From Chloroflexi bacterium HGW-Chloroflexi-3 (lineage in GTDB: Bacteria > Chloroflexota > Anaerolineae > Anaerolineales > Anaerolineaceae), in the NCBI GenBank assembly GCA_002842045.1, contig PHBX01000006.1:62001-126000 (forward strand): a DNA stretch of 64,000 nt, in the 5' to 3' direction. This document shows, one piece after another, positions 1 through 8,697 of the stretch (position 1 is its first letter; each line of letters begins with the position of its first letter). The position numbers were made by a program, and so were the translations under genes. The notes under the pieces were generated by a model. That model searched no databases. It saw only the letters and a list, made by a program, of their open reading frames with translations, and was not told the DNA's origin.

Positions 1-82
1 CCATTTACCGATTGAGGGATGTTCAGGTGCCAGAGGTTGTGAATGTACCTATGCTCCCATTTTGGATGAAATCTTCCCCTAA
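1..82 (+). CDS. C-terminal tail of an unidentified cysteine-rich protein (partial)
   Basis: An open frame enters from the left edge and stops at 80-82. The visible 26 residues contain three cysteines in a CSGARGCEC pattern and end in DEIFP. The fragment is too short to assign a family. It faces the convergent cca gene on the other strand. It could be a real C-terminus or a chance open frame; the Cys/Gly pattern makes a real tail somewhat more likely. Confidence 0.4.
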   Translation, partial: HLPIEGCSGARGCECTYAPILDEIFP

Positions 83-91
83 ATTAACCCT

Positions 92-120
92 TAATTCAAA
101 CAAGAATTTAATTTGAATTA
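92..120. terminator. AT-rich inverted repeat between convergent ends
   Basis: A 9-bp perfect inverted repeat (TAATTCAAA / TTTGAATTA) with an 11-nt loop overlaps the last codons of the minus-strand cca gene and lies just past the plus-strand stop at 82. It is AT-rich and lacks a clean T-run, so termination in either direction is only a possibility. Confidence 0.3.
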
Positions 121-1583
121 TCTTTATGAGTCATAAGGAATTTGGTAGCATCCTTATGATTCTTAATATTCCCATTGATTGTTTCTAATTTTAATTGATT
201 GATCCACCAACCAATTTCTTTCCCATCATGTATTTTTAAAATTTTCATGACATCATGTCCATTAATAAATATTGGTGGGTTAATCCATTCGTTATAATGG
301 TAAAAATACGCATTCAAAAAGTAGCGGCATAATTCGAGACTTTTATGCCAATCGGTATCATTCTGTCTAAACTCACCACGCACCAACGTATTGGTTAATG
401 ATATAAGACATGCAGCAACGCCTGAAAACTTGCTTCGATTAAAAAACAAAAAAGTGAGTTCCGGAGTTAAATTCGTATCCTGCTGAATTATGCGCTCAAA
501 CATGCCAATTCCTTCATAAAAATCATACATCCATTTCTTTTCTGCAGAAGATAGAACCAGTTCTTTGGCAGCTCTTTTAACCAGTTTGTCTAATTTATCG
601 GGTTTTTGATCAACAATATTTCGTTCATTTTGAGTTTTTGGCGAATTTTGAATAATTGCGTAATAAAGAACGCTAGAAATGATCAAGGATTTCAAGCTTC
701 TATCTTGATGAATAATAGATTGAAAGTAAGCAGCTAATGGATCACGAAAACGGCCCAAACGCATCACCAATTCTCCCTGGCGAAAATCACTTGCTCCTTC
801 AGGGGAATATGTCCCAATAATCAGTTGATCGAATTGAGAAAATTTCTGAATGCTGGCAATGGCATGATCTAATAAAAAGTTCAATTCCTGGTTTTTCCCA
901 TTATTAAATCCAGGAAAACAATATTCCAGGAGGTTAAGATGTGCAAGTATACGGATTGCTGTATATGAATTTGGAAGGTCGAAGATTCGGAATAACTCAT
1001 CTCTTTTACGTTCTGAGGACACATCAGGCAATTTAAATGCAGAATATTTTATTGCATTAATTGTGGTTGAAGATATTTCCCAATCAAACTGAACAGCCAG
1101 TCTTATAGCCCGTAAAATACGCACCGGATCATTTTCTAAACTGTCTGGTCTGCATATTTGTAAACATTTCTTCTTAAGATCCTTCGCCCCATTTAAAGGA
1201 TCAATTATCTTTGATCGATCTTGCAAGTCAATGGCGATTGCATTTACTGTAAAATCCCGATATGTAAGATCTTCCAGAATGTTGTTCTCTCGGGTAGCAA
1301 CAATGTCGATCCATCTTTTTTTTCCGGATTGAGATTTATAAATTATTCTGGCAGTTTGAAACTTCACATTGAGCATAAAAAAAGAAGCATCTAAATAATC
1401 AGCTACGCGTTTTGCGAAATCTCGAACATTCCCACAAAAAGACAGATCAATATCATGAACTGGACGATTCATGAGAATATCACGAACCACACCTCCAACC
1501 ATATATACTTTGTTATCAGAATTTAGATTATTTAATAGTGCAGAAAATATTGATTCTGTTTCAGAGCCAAATTGATAAGTCAT
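108..1583 (-). CDS. cca: CCA tRNA nucleotidyltransferase / poly(A) polymerase family protein
   Basis: This is a class II nucleotidyltransferase of 491 residues that would add or repair the 3' CCA end of tRNAs in the cytosol. The N-terminal catalytic core shows GGVVRD at about residues 30-35 and the metal-binding DID at 44-46. The YRDFTVNAIA motif at about 110-120 matches the family's RRDFTINA, and DPVRILRAIR follows. The C-terminal half is helical, diverged and without an HD motif that I can see. The start overlaps the hpt stop by 4 nt (ATGA type), so the two are translationally coupled. The tRNA-Glu gene in this window encodes no CCA, consistent with a need for this enzyme. Poly(A) polymerase or A-adding specificity cannot be excluded from sequence alone. 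Confidence 0.85.
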   Translation of the reverse strand: MTYQFGSETESIFSALLNNLNSDNKVYMVGGVVRDILMNRPVHDIDLSFCGNVRDFAKRVADYLDASFFMLNVKFQTARIIYKSQSGKKRWIDIVATRENNILEDLTYRDFTVNAIAIDLQDRSKIIDPLNGAKDLKKKCLQICRPDSLENDPVRILRAIRLAVQFDWEISSTTINAIKYSAFKLPDVSSERKRDELFRIFDLPNSYTAIRILAHLNLLEYCFPGFNNGKNQELNFLLDHAIASIQKFSQFDQLIIGTYSPEGASDFRQGELVMRLGRFRDPLAAYFQSIIHQDRSLKSLIISSVLYYAIIQNSPKTQNERNIVDQKPDKLDKLVKRAAKELVLSSAEKKWMYDFYEGIGMFERIIQQDTNLTPELTFLFFNRSKFSGVAACLISLTNTLVRGEFRQNDTDWHKSLELCRYFLNAYFYHYNEWINPPIFINGHDVMKILKIHDGKEIGWWINQLKLETINGNIKNHKDATKFLMTHKDNSN

Positions 1584-2155
1584 TCTTTTTGTTTAGACTT
1601 TACAAGTTTATACTTCTCTTCATCAACAACACCTACAAATGGCAGGTTTCGATATAGGTCATCCAAATCCAATCCGTAACCAAATACGAATTTATTTAAA
1701 ATGGGGAATCCTACATATTTTACAAATACTTCTTTTTCTCTTCTTTCAAATTTATCTAATAATGTACAGACCTGAAGACTTCTTGGTTTTCTGGAAGAAA
1801 GCAATTCCAAAACAGATGATAATGTGTGTCCACTATCGATAATATCTTCAACAAGAATCACATCCCGGTCATGAATATCTGTATTAAGGTCATGAGAAAT
1901 CCGAACCTGGCCACTTGATGCACGTGAACCAGTCCCATATGATTCTACAGCCATAAATTCGATGGCATGTGGGATTTTTATGGTTCGCATTAAATCGGTC
2001 AGGAACATCACTCCCCCTCTTAAAATGCATATTAAGACCAGACTTGATGAATTCGTATAATCCTTTGATATCTGTTCTCCCAATTCGTTAACTCTTCTTT
2101 TCAGGTCTTCTTCAGAAATCAAAATTTCAGATAAAAATTCCTGGTACCTTTCCAT
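1580..2155 (-). CDS. hpt: Hypoxanthine(-guanine) phosphoribosyltransferase
   Basis: The enzyme salvages hypoxanthine, and usually guanine, to IMP or GMP using PRPP. The 191-residue protein has the type I PRTase signature VILVEDIIDSGHTL at about residues 99-112 and a conserved CILRGGVMFLTDL segment near 43-55 for the PPi loop. An AGAGG ribosome-binding site precedes the ATG. It lies 12 nt downstream of tdk and overlaps cca by 4 nt, which makes a salvage and tRNA-maturation operon. In this organism it would compete for the same hypoxanthine pool produced by the adenine deaminase encoded at about 27 kb. Confidence 0.93.
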   Translation of the reverse strand: MERYQEFLSEILISEEDLKRRVNELGEQISKDYTNSSSLVLICILRGGVMFLTDLMRTIKIPHAIEFMAVESYGTGSRASSGQVRISHDLNTDIHDRDVILVEDIIDSGHTLSSVLELLSSRKPRSLQVCTLLDKFERREKEVFVKYVGFPILNKFVFGYGLDLDDLYRNLPFVGVVDEEKYKLVKSKQKE

Positions 2156-2167
2156 TATTAAACCTCT

Positions 2168-2740
2168 CTATTTTTTGGGGACTTTATGATGGGAGCGACA
2201 CCGAGCTTCATACATTTCTGAGGCACCAACAATAATAATTGGGTCATCATAGAAAGCGGGTTTTCCATTAACCAAACGTTGTGTCCTGGAAGCCGGTTCT
2301 CCACATACCATACAAATTGCCTGCAATTTATCAACATGCTCAGCGATAGCCATTAATGTCGGCATAACTCCGAAAGGTTCTCCCCGAAAATCCGTATCTA
2401 ACCCTGCACAAATCACTCGTTTATCGTCATTAACCAATCTTTGAATGATGTCGAGGATGTCTGCATCAAAAAATTGAACCTCATCAATCCCAACAACAGT
2501 AGTATCCTGGTTGAGTTTCTCCAGAATTTGCGAAGATTTTTCGATTGGGAGTGCTTCGTAGGCAGCACCACTATGAGATGCGACTTTAGCTACCTGATAC
2601 CGTGTATCAATTATCGGTTTAAATACCTGTACTTTTTGGCGGGCTATTTCAGCTCTTCGTAATCTGCGAATCAATTCCTCAGTCTTCCCACAAAACATTG
2701 AACCGCAAATTACTTCGAGAGATCCAGTATGATGCTTCAT
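2168..2740 (-). CDS. tdk: Thymidine kinase (type II)
   Basis: The enzyme phosphorylates thymidine to dTMP in the pyrimidine salvage pathway. The 190-residue protein carries a P-loop GSMFCGKT at residues 13-20, the Walker B-like [10 protein letters not shown] near 82-91 and the [13 protein letters not shown] substrate loop. The C-terminal region keeps CMVCGEPAS and a second cysteine (EARCRSH), the usual structural zinc ligands of this family. A GAGG ribosome-binding site sits 6 nt upstream of the ATG. It is the first gene of the tdk-hpt-cca run and is separated from rpmE by a strong terminator. Confidence 0.95.
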   Translation of the reverse strand: MKHHTGSLEVICGSMFCGKTEELIRRLRRAEIARQKVQVFKPIIDTRYQVAKVASHSGAAYEALPIEKSSQILEKLNQDTTVVGIDEVQFFDADILDIIQRLVNDDKRVICAGLDTDFRGEPFGVMPTLMAIAEHVDKLQAICMVCGEPASRTQRLVNGKPAFYDDPIIIVGASEMYEARCRSHHKVPKK

Positions 2741-2787
2741 TCATTACCTCGCAATTAAAAATGACATATACATATTTTATCCAAGAA

Positions 2788-2818
2788 ATAAAAAAGCAGC
2801 CTGATCAGGGCTGCTTTA
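2788..2818 (-). terminator. Rho-independent terminator of the rplU-rpmA-rpmE operon
   Basis: A 9-bp stem (AAAGCAGCC / GGCTGCTTT) with a 7-nt loop lies just past the rpmE stop. On the minus strand it is followed by a run of six T residues, the classic intrinsic terminator form. Confidence 0.9.
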
Positions 2819-2836
2819 TTTAAACCAATTTCTTAA

Positions 2837-3301
2837 TTACTTGGTTGTTTCAGGTACTTCATAACCAAGTGAGCGTAATCGTTTCTTCAGATCGATTAAA
2901 GATTTTCGACCAAAGCCATCAACTGCCAATAATGCCTCGTCACCTTTTTGTAGTAATTCAAAAATCTGACCAACATTTGATAACTCGGCTTTGAGTAAGG
3001 CATCGGTTGCACGATTTCCCAATTCCAATTCAGAAACGGGTCGATCCAAAGAGGTTTTAGATTCTTCGCGTTCTTTTTTGGTCTCGATGTACTCCTGGCG
3101 AGCTTGTAATCGTTTGTAGAAGCGATCAACCTGACCTTCAATATCGATAATTCGTTGCTGTTGACCGGTGAAGAATGGATGACATGCAGAACAAACCTCA
3201 GTTCTGATTTCTTTGCGGGTAGAACCGGTTTTCCAGGTGTTTCCACAAGCGCAGGTTACTACTGCATCCGGATAATATTTCGGATGAATTTCTTTTTTCA
3301 T
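2837..3301 (-). CDS. rpmE: Ribosomal protein L31 fused to an RNA polymerase alpha-CTD-like domain
   Basis: Residues 1-66 are a normal zinc-type L31: Cys17, Cys19, Cys37 and Cys40 form the CxC...CxxC zinc site, followed by HPFFTG and VDRFYKR. L31 alone is usually 65-85 residues, but this protein has 154. A charged helical linker (about 67-86) leads into residues 87-150. That segment reads like the C-terminal domain of the RNA polymerase alpha subunit: RPVSELEL, then [12 protein letters not shown], then [14 protein letters not shown]. The frame is continuous, with a single ribosome-binding site (AGGAAGG) upstream of the ATG. The gene is third in the rplU-rpmA-rpmE operon and is followed by a terminator. 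The L31 assignment is secure. The alpha-CTD-like assignment rests on motif resemblance seen by eye, and its role is unknown. Confidence 0.92.
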   Translation of the reverse strand: MKKEIHPKYYPDAVVTCACGNTWKTGSTRKEIRTEVCSACHPFFTGQQQRIIDIEGQVDRFYKRLQARQEYIETKKEREESKTSLDRPVSELELGNRATDALLKAELSNVGQIFELLQKGDEALLAVDGFGRKSLIDLKKRLRSLGYEVPETTK

Positions 3302-3367
3302 TGTCTTTGACCTTCCTGATATATGCTACTTCCGTTTCGTCTTGAGCGAAAAAACGGGTAACAGAAT

Positions 3368-3634
3368 TTAAAGCTGAGCTTCAGCGGGTAGAACATTTAC
3401 ACGCTTGCGGCCATCCGGTAGAGACTCAAAAACAACGACACCGTCAATTGTTGCAAATAATGTATCATCACTACCACGACCAACATTTTGTCCGGGTTTG
3501 ATGCGTGTTCCACGCTGCCGCACAAGGATGTTTCCAGAAATCACTTTCTGACCAGCATATCTTTTAACGCCAAGTCGTTGTGCATTACTATCACGACCAT
3601 TTCGACTTGATCCGCCACCTTTTTTATGTGCCAT
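3368..3634 (-). CDS. rpmA: 50S ribosomal protein L27
   Basis: This is a small basic large-subunit protein whose N-terminus reaches the peptidyl-transferase centre. The 88-residue sequence begins [22 protein letters not shown], the standard L27 N-terminus without the cleavable extension seen in Firmicutes. It then has [21 protein letters not shown] and HPG-like [11 protein letters not shown] motifs. A GGAG ribosome-binding site precedes the ATG. It lies 5 nt downstream of rplU, the conserved order of these two genes. Confidence 0.98.
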   Translation of the reverse strand: MAHKKGGGSSRNGRDSNAQRLGVKRYAGQKVISGNILVRQRGTRIKPGQNVGRGSDDTLFATIDGVVVFESLPDGRKRVNVLPAEAQL

Positions 3635-3639
3635 AATAT

Positions 3640-3957
3640 CTACTCCAACTCAATCGAATTAACCATCAAACGGGTGTATTGTTGCCGATGGCCGGTCTTT
3701 ACCCGAATGCGTTTCTTGGGTCGATACTTAAAGACAACAATCTTTGGACCCTTGACATGGGAAACTACTGTAGTTTTTACTTTTGCCCCATTCAGTTCTG
3801 GAGCACCGACCTTTACCTCATCACCATCAACAAACAATAAAACCTGATCTAAATCAACCTGTTCGCCGACTTCTACGGGCAAGAGATCCACTTCTATCGC
3901 GGTCCCTTCGACGGCCTTGTATTGTTTGCCGCCACTTTCGACAATTGCGTACTTCAT
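3640..3957 (-). CDS. rplU: 50S ribosomal protein L21
   Basis: This is a large-subunit protein that binds 23S rRNA. The 105-residue sequence opens [19 protein letters not shown] and ends with the RNA-binding [24 protein letters not shown] segment typical of L21. A GGAGAGAG ribosome-binding site precedes the ATG. It is the first gene of the rplU-rpmA-rpmE operon. It is transcribed from a consensus sigma-70-type promoter at 4072-4100 through a leader of about 110 nt that contains a strong hairpin, so leader-mediated control is possible. Confidence 0.98.
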   Translation of the reverse strand: MKYAIVESGGKQYKAVEGTAIEVDLLPVEVGEQVDLDQVLLFVDGDEVKVGAPELNGAKVKTTVVSHVKGPKIVVFKYRPKKRIRVKTGHRQQYTRLMVNSIELE

Positions 3958-4040
3958 TTATCTCTCTCCATCTTCACTTCACCATGGATCCCGCGAAATT
4001 ATGACGCCGAAATATGGGGAAGCTGGATTTACATTTATTT

Positions 4041-4060
4041 ACCCCAGCTTTTGCTGGGGT
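4041..4060 (-). promoter_or_regulatory. Leader hairpin upstream of rplU
   Basis: A perfect 8-bp inverted repeat, ACCCCAGC / GCTGGGGT with a TTTT/AAAA loop, starts a few nucleotides after the predicted transcription start. There is no T-run, so it is not an intrinsic terminator. It may stabilise the mRNA or be part of a ribosomal-protein leader; no match to a known L21 leader is claimed. Confidence 0.5.
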
Positions 4061-4071
4061 TAGCGTCAGAT

Positions 4072-4100
4072 ATTATACAGGCATCATGAAAAGCTGTCAA
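4072..4100 (-). promoter_or_regulatory. Consensus sigma-70-type promoter of rplU-rpmA-rpmE
   Basis: On the minus strand a perfect TTGACA (4095-4100) is followed after exactly 17 nt by a perfect TATAAT (4072-4077). It lies between the selB stop and rplU. A start of transcription near 4065 would give a leader of about 110 nt. Confidence 0.9.
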
Positions 4101-4135
4101 CATCTACGAATCTACGGAAAACAATCTCATTCATG

Positions 4136-6040
4136 CTATTTGCGAATCGGTCTTAATTTACGAAAATCTCCATCACGAATTGTGATTCCTTTTGCATCCA
4201 GGTGTTCCAGAAATGCTAATGCATACTTCCTGGATGTTTGGAATTTGTCTCTGAATTCAGCTACTGTCAGGGTGCCTGAGAGTTCAATCTTCTTAATTAC
4301 CCAATTTTCCATTTTCTGGTAATTTTCATTTAAGAATGCCACATCATTTCCGACGGAAATGAGCAAATTTTCAGCCTGTAAATAATTGATGATTTCCTCA
4401 CCATATATCTCAATGTGTTCTTTGACACTGGGTGTGGAAAAAGGTGTATCCGAAAAAGCTTTGATTAAGGTGAGTTTAGCTTTTTCCTGAGTAGGGTTAA
4501 GATTAGGAGCAAAATCCTTCAAGCGGATATAATTTCCATGTATCTCGACAAAATTAATCTCCTGAAATAAATTTAGAACAGCAATGAACACCGGTTGCTC
4601 CAATTTCAATCTACTTTTTAACTCTTCCTTTGGTATGCCGGCTCTTAAGTTGAACTGGGTATGATAATTCTCCAAAAGTAAGGACGTTTTAATTTTCTTG
4701 TCATTAAACCAGATCGACGAACAAATCGTTATATTTGATTTTTGAAATACATCTCCTTTTTCCAATTGAAAAATCTTTTTTTCTTCGATAAGATTTTTCC
4801 AGAACTCTTTGATTACAGATGCCTCTAACTTCGCTTTTTTTATTACTTTATCAAAAGGACCAACCCCTACATCCAGAATTGCCTGAAGGAAAATTTCATC
4901 AGGGGTGCCTTTCAAATATGCTTCCAGTTGTTTAATTACATCCTGTGAATATCTTTTATGCCTTCGAGGAGGATTTGGATTTACAACCATTCCCCCACCG
5001 ATCGTTTCCCCGGGCGAAGGAATACGGATGATAAACCGATCCCCTCGAATACCAATAACCGGTGATACGGGTTCAAATTGTACCCAACCATTTTCGCCAG
5101 GCTTGATTTCATCTTTTCCTAAAACGCGAATTCGGGATAACACTTCTGAAGCACCAATAAATAACTTTACAGTCTGATTATGTTTTATTGAGAAGTTTGA
5201 AGAAGATAGTAATCTTAAGTCTGCATCAAATCGTTGTGTAGGCTGATATTTGCCCACACTTGCCAGAACCTGGCCACGTTGAATCTCATCAACATTGATT
5301 CCTGAGAGGTTTACCGCGGTTCTACTTCCCGGGGAAGCAATTTGCGAATTCTTTTTGTGTGTTTGCAATCCTCGGATCCGAACTTTGTTTCCAGCTGGCA
5401 ATAATTCTACTTCCTGACCAATCTGCAAACTCCCATCTAAAAGGGTACCTGTCACGATTGTTCCAAAACCTGTGATTGAGAAAACCCTGTCAATTGGAAG
5501 TCTTGCTCTTTCAAAGTCAGGTTTTGGATCAACTGTCGCTAATAATTCTTGTAATGTATGAATTAATTGGTCAATCCCTGCTTTTGTGTGTGCTGAAACT
5601 CGTATTAAAGTTGCATTTTCAAGAATTGTGTTTTTTGTTGCATCTCGAATATCCATTTCTACCAGATCAAGCCAGTCAGGATCATCCATCAAATCAATTT
5701 TTGTCAGAACGATAATGCCGTTTTTCACCTGCAATAAATCCAAAATTGCCAGGTGTTCTTTTGTTTGTGGCATTACCCCTTCATCAGCAGCTATCACGAA
5801 CAGGGCAGCATCTATTCCCCCTACACCAGACAGCATGTTCTCAATAAAATCTCGATGCCCTGGAACGTCAACAATTCCTAATTCTTCACCATTGGGTAAT
5901 GTCATCCAGGCAAATCCCAGATCAATTGTCATTTGGCGTAATTTTTCTTCCTTGAGTCGATCTGGGTGTATGCCGGTTAGGGCGTTAATTAAAGTCGATT
6001 TCCCATGGTCGACATGGCCTGCAGTCCCAATGACATACAT
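4136..6040 (-). CDS. selB: Selenocysteine-specific elongation factor SelB
   Basis: This GTPase delivers Sec-tRNA(Sec) to the ribosome at UGA codons followed by a SECIS element. The 634-residue protein has G1 GHVDHGKST at 8-16, G3 DVPGHRDF near 58-65 and G4 TKID near 113-116. EF-Tu-like domains 2 and 3 follow. The C-terminus (about 380-634) consists of winged-helix-like segments, the SECIS-binding part that separates SelB from EF-Tu. The first residues, MYVIGTAGHVDHGKSTL, are typical. It lies 3 nt downstream of a coiled-coil gene with which it forms an operon. selA lies about 57 kb away at the other end of the window, so selenocysteine decoding is well supported. I found no tRNA-Sec, selD or UGA-containing gene here. 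Confidence 0.95.
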   Translation of the reverse strand: MYVIGTAGHVDHGKSTLINALTGIHPDRLKEEKLRQMTIDLGFAWMTLPNGEELGIVDVPGHRDFIENMLSGVGGIDAALFVIAADEGVMPQTKEHLAILDLLQVKNGIIVLTKIDLMDDPDWLDLVEMDIRDATKNTILENATLIRVSAHTKAGIDQLIHTLQELLATVDPKPDFERARLPIDRVFSITGFGTIVTGTLLDGSLQIGQEVELLPAGNKVRIRGLQTHKKNSQIASPGSRTAVNLSGINVDEIQRGQVLASVGKYQPTQRFDADLRLLSSSNFSIKHNQTVKLFIGASEVLSRIRVLGKDEIKPGENGWVQFEPVSPVIGIRGDRFIIRIPSPGETIGGGMVVNPNPPRRHKRYSQDVIKQLEAYLKGTPDEIFLQAILDVGVGPFDKVIKKAKLEASVIKEFWKNLIEEKKIFQLEKGDVFQKSNITICSSIWFNDKKIKTSLLLENYHTQFNLRAGIPKEELKSRLKLEQPVFIAVLNLFQEINFVEIHGNYIRLKDFAPNLNPTQEKAKLTLIKAFSDTPFSTPSVKEHIEIYGEEIINYLQAENLLISVGNDVAFLNENYQKMENWVIKKIELSGTLTVAEFRDKFQTSRKYALAFLEHLDAKGITIRDGDFRKLRPIRK

Positions 6041-6043
6041 TAC

Positions 6044-7225
6044 TTAAGATCTCTTCGAGTCGAAATTATCAGTAAAATCTTCATTCACTTCTTTGATAAA
6101 TTTAAATAAAGATTGCAATGATCGCTCATTCGATTGAACAATGAGATTGGTTAAGTCATTTAACTCTTGAGAAATCTCTTCTAATTGCAACAACCTGTTT
6201 TCAAATTTTTCAAAGATACGGTTAGTATCCTGATATTGTTCATCTTGAGAAATCATATAATTTGACCAACGTTTTTGATCATCTGCCTTGAATGAAATCC
6301 AATCCTGACGCATGCGATCTTCTACCAAACGTTGCATTTCGGTGATTTCATTTATGCGTCGTTCAAATTTCTGGGTTATCTCTTCAAATGCAGCTTGCGA
6401 ATGTCGTATTGCTCTCTGTGTTGCATCCAAAGTTTGCAATTGTTCATCAAGGTTAATAGCCTGGTTACTGATCACCTCAAACCGTGATTGCCATTCTTTC
6501 CAGATTCGATCTCTTTCTACCTGTAACATATTATTTTTTTCAATAAAGGCTATCTGAGATTGTTTCCGGTCTGTTTCAGAATTTAAAATTTCATTCTGGC
6601 GCATTTCAATTTTTCGCAAATTTTCAGTAACTAAATCAATTTTACCTCTATGCTCTTCAGTCCTTTTGCGAGTCGAAGAAATTTCACCTTGTAAATCCAG
6701 AATCCTTTTTGAATCCTGACGTACATTTTCTACAAGTATCTTATTGGCACGGCGATTTTCCTCATCAGATCGTTTAATTTCTAGAATCTTTTTATCAAAT
6801 TCACCGATCAATTTAATTAACCTGTGTTCTTCTTCTTCACGTGCTTTAATATCTTTTTTCATTTCAGGCAAAACTTCCAAAGCTTTGCGAAGATTAGCCA
6901 TTGAAGCATTCAGTGATTCCATATCAGCTAACCTGATTTTTTCTATCTCTCGATCTTTTTCAATTCTTTGTTTTTCGATACTTTCAACTGCTCGGCTATA
7001 TTCAACCCGTAATTGAGATATTGCCGCATCAACTGTATCAAATCTGGAAGGGATCGTTTTTAAGCGATTTAACTCATTTGTTATTTCACGAATTTCTTGA
7101 AGAATAGTCGTATTGTTTCCTTCAACTTTCCTTAATCGATCATCTAAGGACGCAATGATTAACTTATCTTTTCTTCTTTCTTCGTCCAGCCATTCTACAC
7201 GATTGAGTAATTGTTCAAAATCCAT
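6044..7225 (-). CDS. Long coiled-coil protein of unknown function, in operon with selB
   Basis: The 393-residue protein is rich in Glu, Lys, Arg, Gln and Ile with heptad-like spacing over nearly its whole length. I see no signal peptide, membrane segment or cysteine cluster, so it is probably a cytosolic, elongated coiled coil. It starts MDFEQLLNRVEWLDEERR and has repeated patterns such as RxEE and LRKxE. An extended -10 promoter lies upstream, and selB follows after 3 nt, so they are probably cotranscribed. Weak similarity to SMC-like or cell-division coiled coils is expected from composition alone and should not be read as homology. Function unknown. Confidence 0.75.
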   Translation of the reverse strand: MDFEQLLNRVEWLDEERRKDKLIIASLDDRLRKVEGNNTTILQEIREITNELNRLKTIPSRFDTVDAAISQLRVEYSRAVESIEKQRIEKDREIEKIRLADMESLNASMANLRKALEVLPEMKKDIKAREEEEHRLIKLIGEFDKKILEIKRSDEENRRANKILVENVRQDSKRILDLQGEISSTRKRTEEHRGKIDLVTENLRKIEMRQNEILNSETDRKQSQIAFIEKNNMLQVERDRIWKEWQSRFEVISNQAINLDEQLQTLDATQRAIRHSQAAFEEITQKFERRINEITEMQRLVEDRMRQDWISFKADDQKRWSNYMISQDEQYQDTNRIFEKFENRLLQLEEISQELNDLTNLIVQSNERSLQSLFKFIKEVNEDFTDNFDSKRS

Positions 7226-7266
7226 CTATTTGCTCCATAAGGATCTTTTAGCTTAATAATGCAAAA

Positions 7267-7275
7267 ATTATACCA
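7267..7275 (-). promoter_or_regulatory. Extended -10 promoter of the coiled-coil/selB operon
   Basis: On the minus strand the sequence TGGTATAAT gives a perfect TATAAT with the TGn extension, about 40 nt upstream of the coiled-coil gene's ATG. There is no good -35 box, which is acceptable for extended -10 promoters. Confidence 0.55.
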
Positions 7276-7299
7276 TTCTGAAAAATTGTTGCCTTTTTT

Positions 7300-8697
7300 T
7301 TAATTCAGGTTAGCAAACGCAGATAATATTTCCAAAAATGGATTTAAAACCAGACTCGGGAAAATCCCCATCGCTAATAATAGAACCACACCAAATGAAA
7401 AGAATATCTTTTGTAATAACGATTCGGTTTCAATCTTATCTTCATTATTACGGGTGGAGAATATGATTGCCAAAAATCTGAATCCGGCCACAAATAATCC
7501 AAAAAGACCAATTGAAACAAAAATTATCGATGTAAGAGTTATTTGGCTCAATCCAATTAATATGGGCAGCTTCGTTGGGAAACCAGGTAATAAAGGAAGA
7601 CCGGAAAAAGTGAACCATCCCACGAGAAATCCCACCATTGCAAAAGTAGATTTATAAAATTCGCCGTGAAACCCATCTATATCCATATTTAATTCTTTGT
7701 TTTTCCAAATTGAAATCGCTAATGTACAGATGGCAATCCCAATTATTCTTGGAATCATAACTAATATATAAGATTGCCACCCAATAATCTGGTTCAAACT
7801 CATTGCTAATAAAGAAAAACCAATTTCAACCATCACCGCATAACCAATTAATCGCGTCAATTCTCTTTGAAATGCAGCAAATAGCCCTCCCATAACGATC
7901 ATTACAATACCTAAATTTTGGCTAATTGATAAAAGGATCGATTGTTCTCTAAGCCAACTAAAAGTATTTAAAAAGTCCAAAAAAAATATAAGAATGGTTG
8001 TGGGAAGCATACTTAAAATAAATCCAGCAGAATAAGGATGGCCGTCCCTTGCCAATAATGGGACCCAGGTGTGAAATGGAAAAATTGCCAACCACAAACC
8101 TAAGCCTATAGCTAACAAAACTCCCGCTTGAAAATAGGTTGCCTGACTATTAATGCTTGATGGTGCAGCAGCGAATCCCCAACCAGAGAATAAAATAAAT
8201 GGAATAGCCAATGTTTGAAAAACCAGAAATCTTATAATCCCCTGCTTGACTGGTTGACCTCTCTGGAAAAATATTGGGATGCTAATGAGTACTGCAATTT
8301 CAATTATTAAAGCTGCATATAAAAAAGGTTGTACCGATAATGCAGCCACAAACAAAGTTATTATTGCCAAAACATTCGGGACAAAGAAACTATTTGTCCC
8401 GGAAATTCTGGAGCCGAAAATCCAAAAAGCGCACATTGAAAACATAAATGCAACAATGAATCGCTCGCTATCTGTGATTACAAAATTTCTTCCTAGAATA
8501 GTAAGTGTAGATGAGATTTCCATTGATAAGGGACCAAGAGGAAATACGCTCTCAATTTTAAAAGTTAATGCCAATAGAGCCAAAAATGCACTGATTCCAC
8601 CACCAATTATTAAAGTAATTACGCGACTTGCCCTGATAAAGAAGAGTATTAATGAAAAAATCATTGGGATACCAATCCAGATAATTGGAGCGCTCAA
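7300..8697 (-). CDS. NuoN/MrpD-like proton-translocating membrane protein
   Basis: The 465-residue protein has roughly 13-14 hydrophobic segments and belongs to the antiporter-like family of complex I, Mrp and hydrogenase subunits (proton_antipo_M). It keeps the family hallmark GLWLAIFPFHTWVPLLARDGHP near residues 195-215, with the amphipathic turn after the discontinuous helix. A later GLPLLPGFPTKLPIL segment resembles the second conserved region. The start overlaps the upstream gene by 4 nt. It is the last of three membrane genes in a row, and no NADH dehydrogenase, hydrogenase or Mrp accessory gene lies in the window. The partner complex is unknown. Confidence 0.75.
   Translation of the reverse strand: MSAPIIWIGIPMIFSLILFFIRASRVITLIIGGGISAFLALLALTFKIESVFPLGPLSMEISSTLTILGRNFVITDSERFIVAFMFSMCAFWIFGSRISGTNSFFVPNVLAIITLFVAALSVQPFLYAALIIEIAVLISIPIFFQRGQPVKQGIIRFLVFQTLAIPFILFSGWGFAAAPSSINSQATYFQAGVLLAIGLGLWLAIFPFHTWVPLLARDGHPYSAGFILSMLPTTILIFFLDFLNTFSWLREQSILLSISQNLGIVMIVMGGLFAAFQRELTRLIGYAVMVEIGFSLLAMSLNQIIGWQSYILVMIPRIIGIAICTLAISIWKNKELNMDIDGFHGEFYKSTFAMVGFLVGWFTFSGLPLLPGFPTKLPILIGLSQITLTSIIFVSIGLFGLFVAGFRFLAIIFSTRNNEDKIETESLLQKIFFSFGVVLLLAMGIFPSLVLNPFLEILSAFANLN

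Noticed and set aside
2896..3246. 116-residue open frame inside rpmE
   Set aside because: It is an out-of-frame shadow of the L31 fusion gene with no family features or ribosome-binding site.
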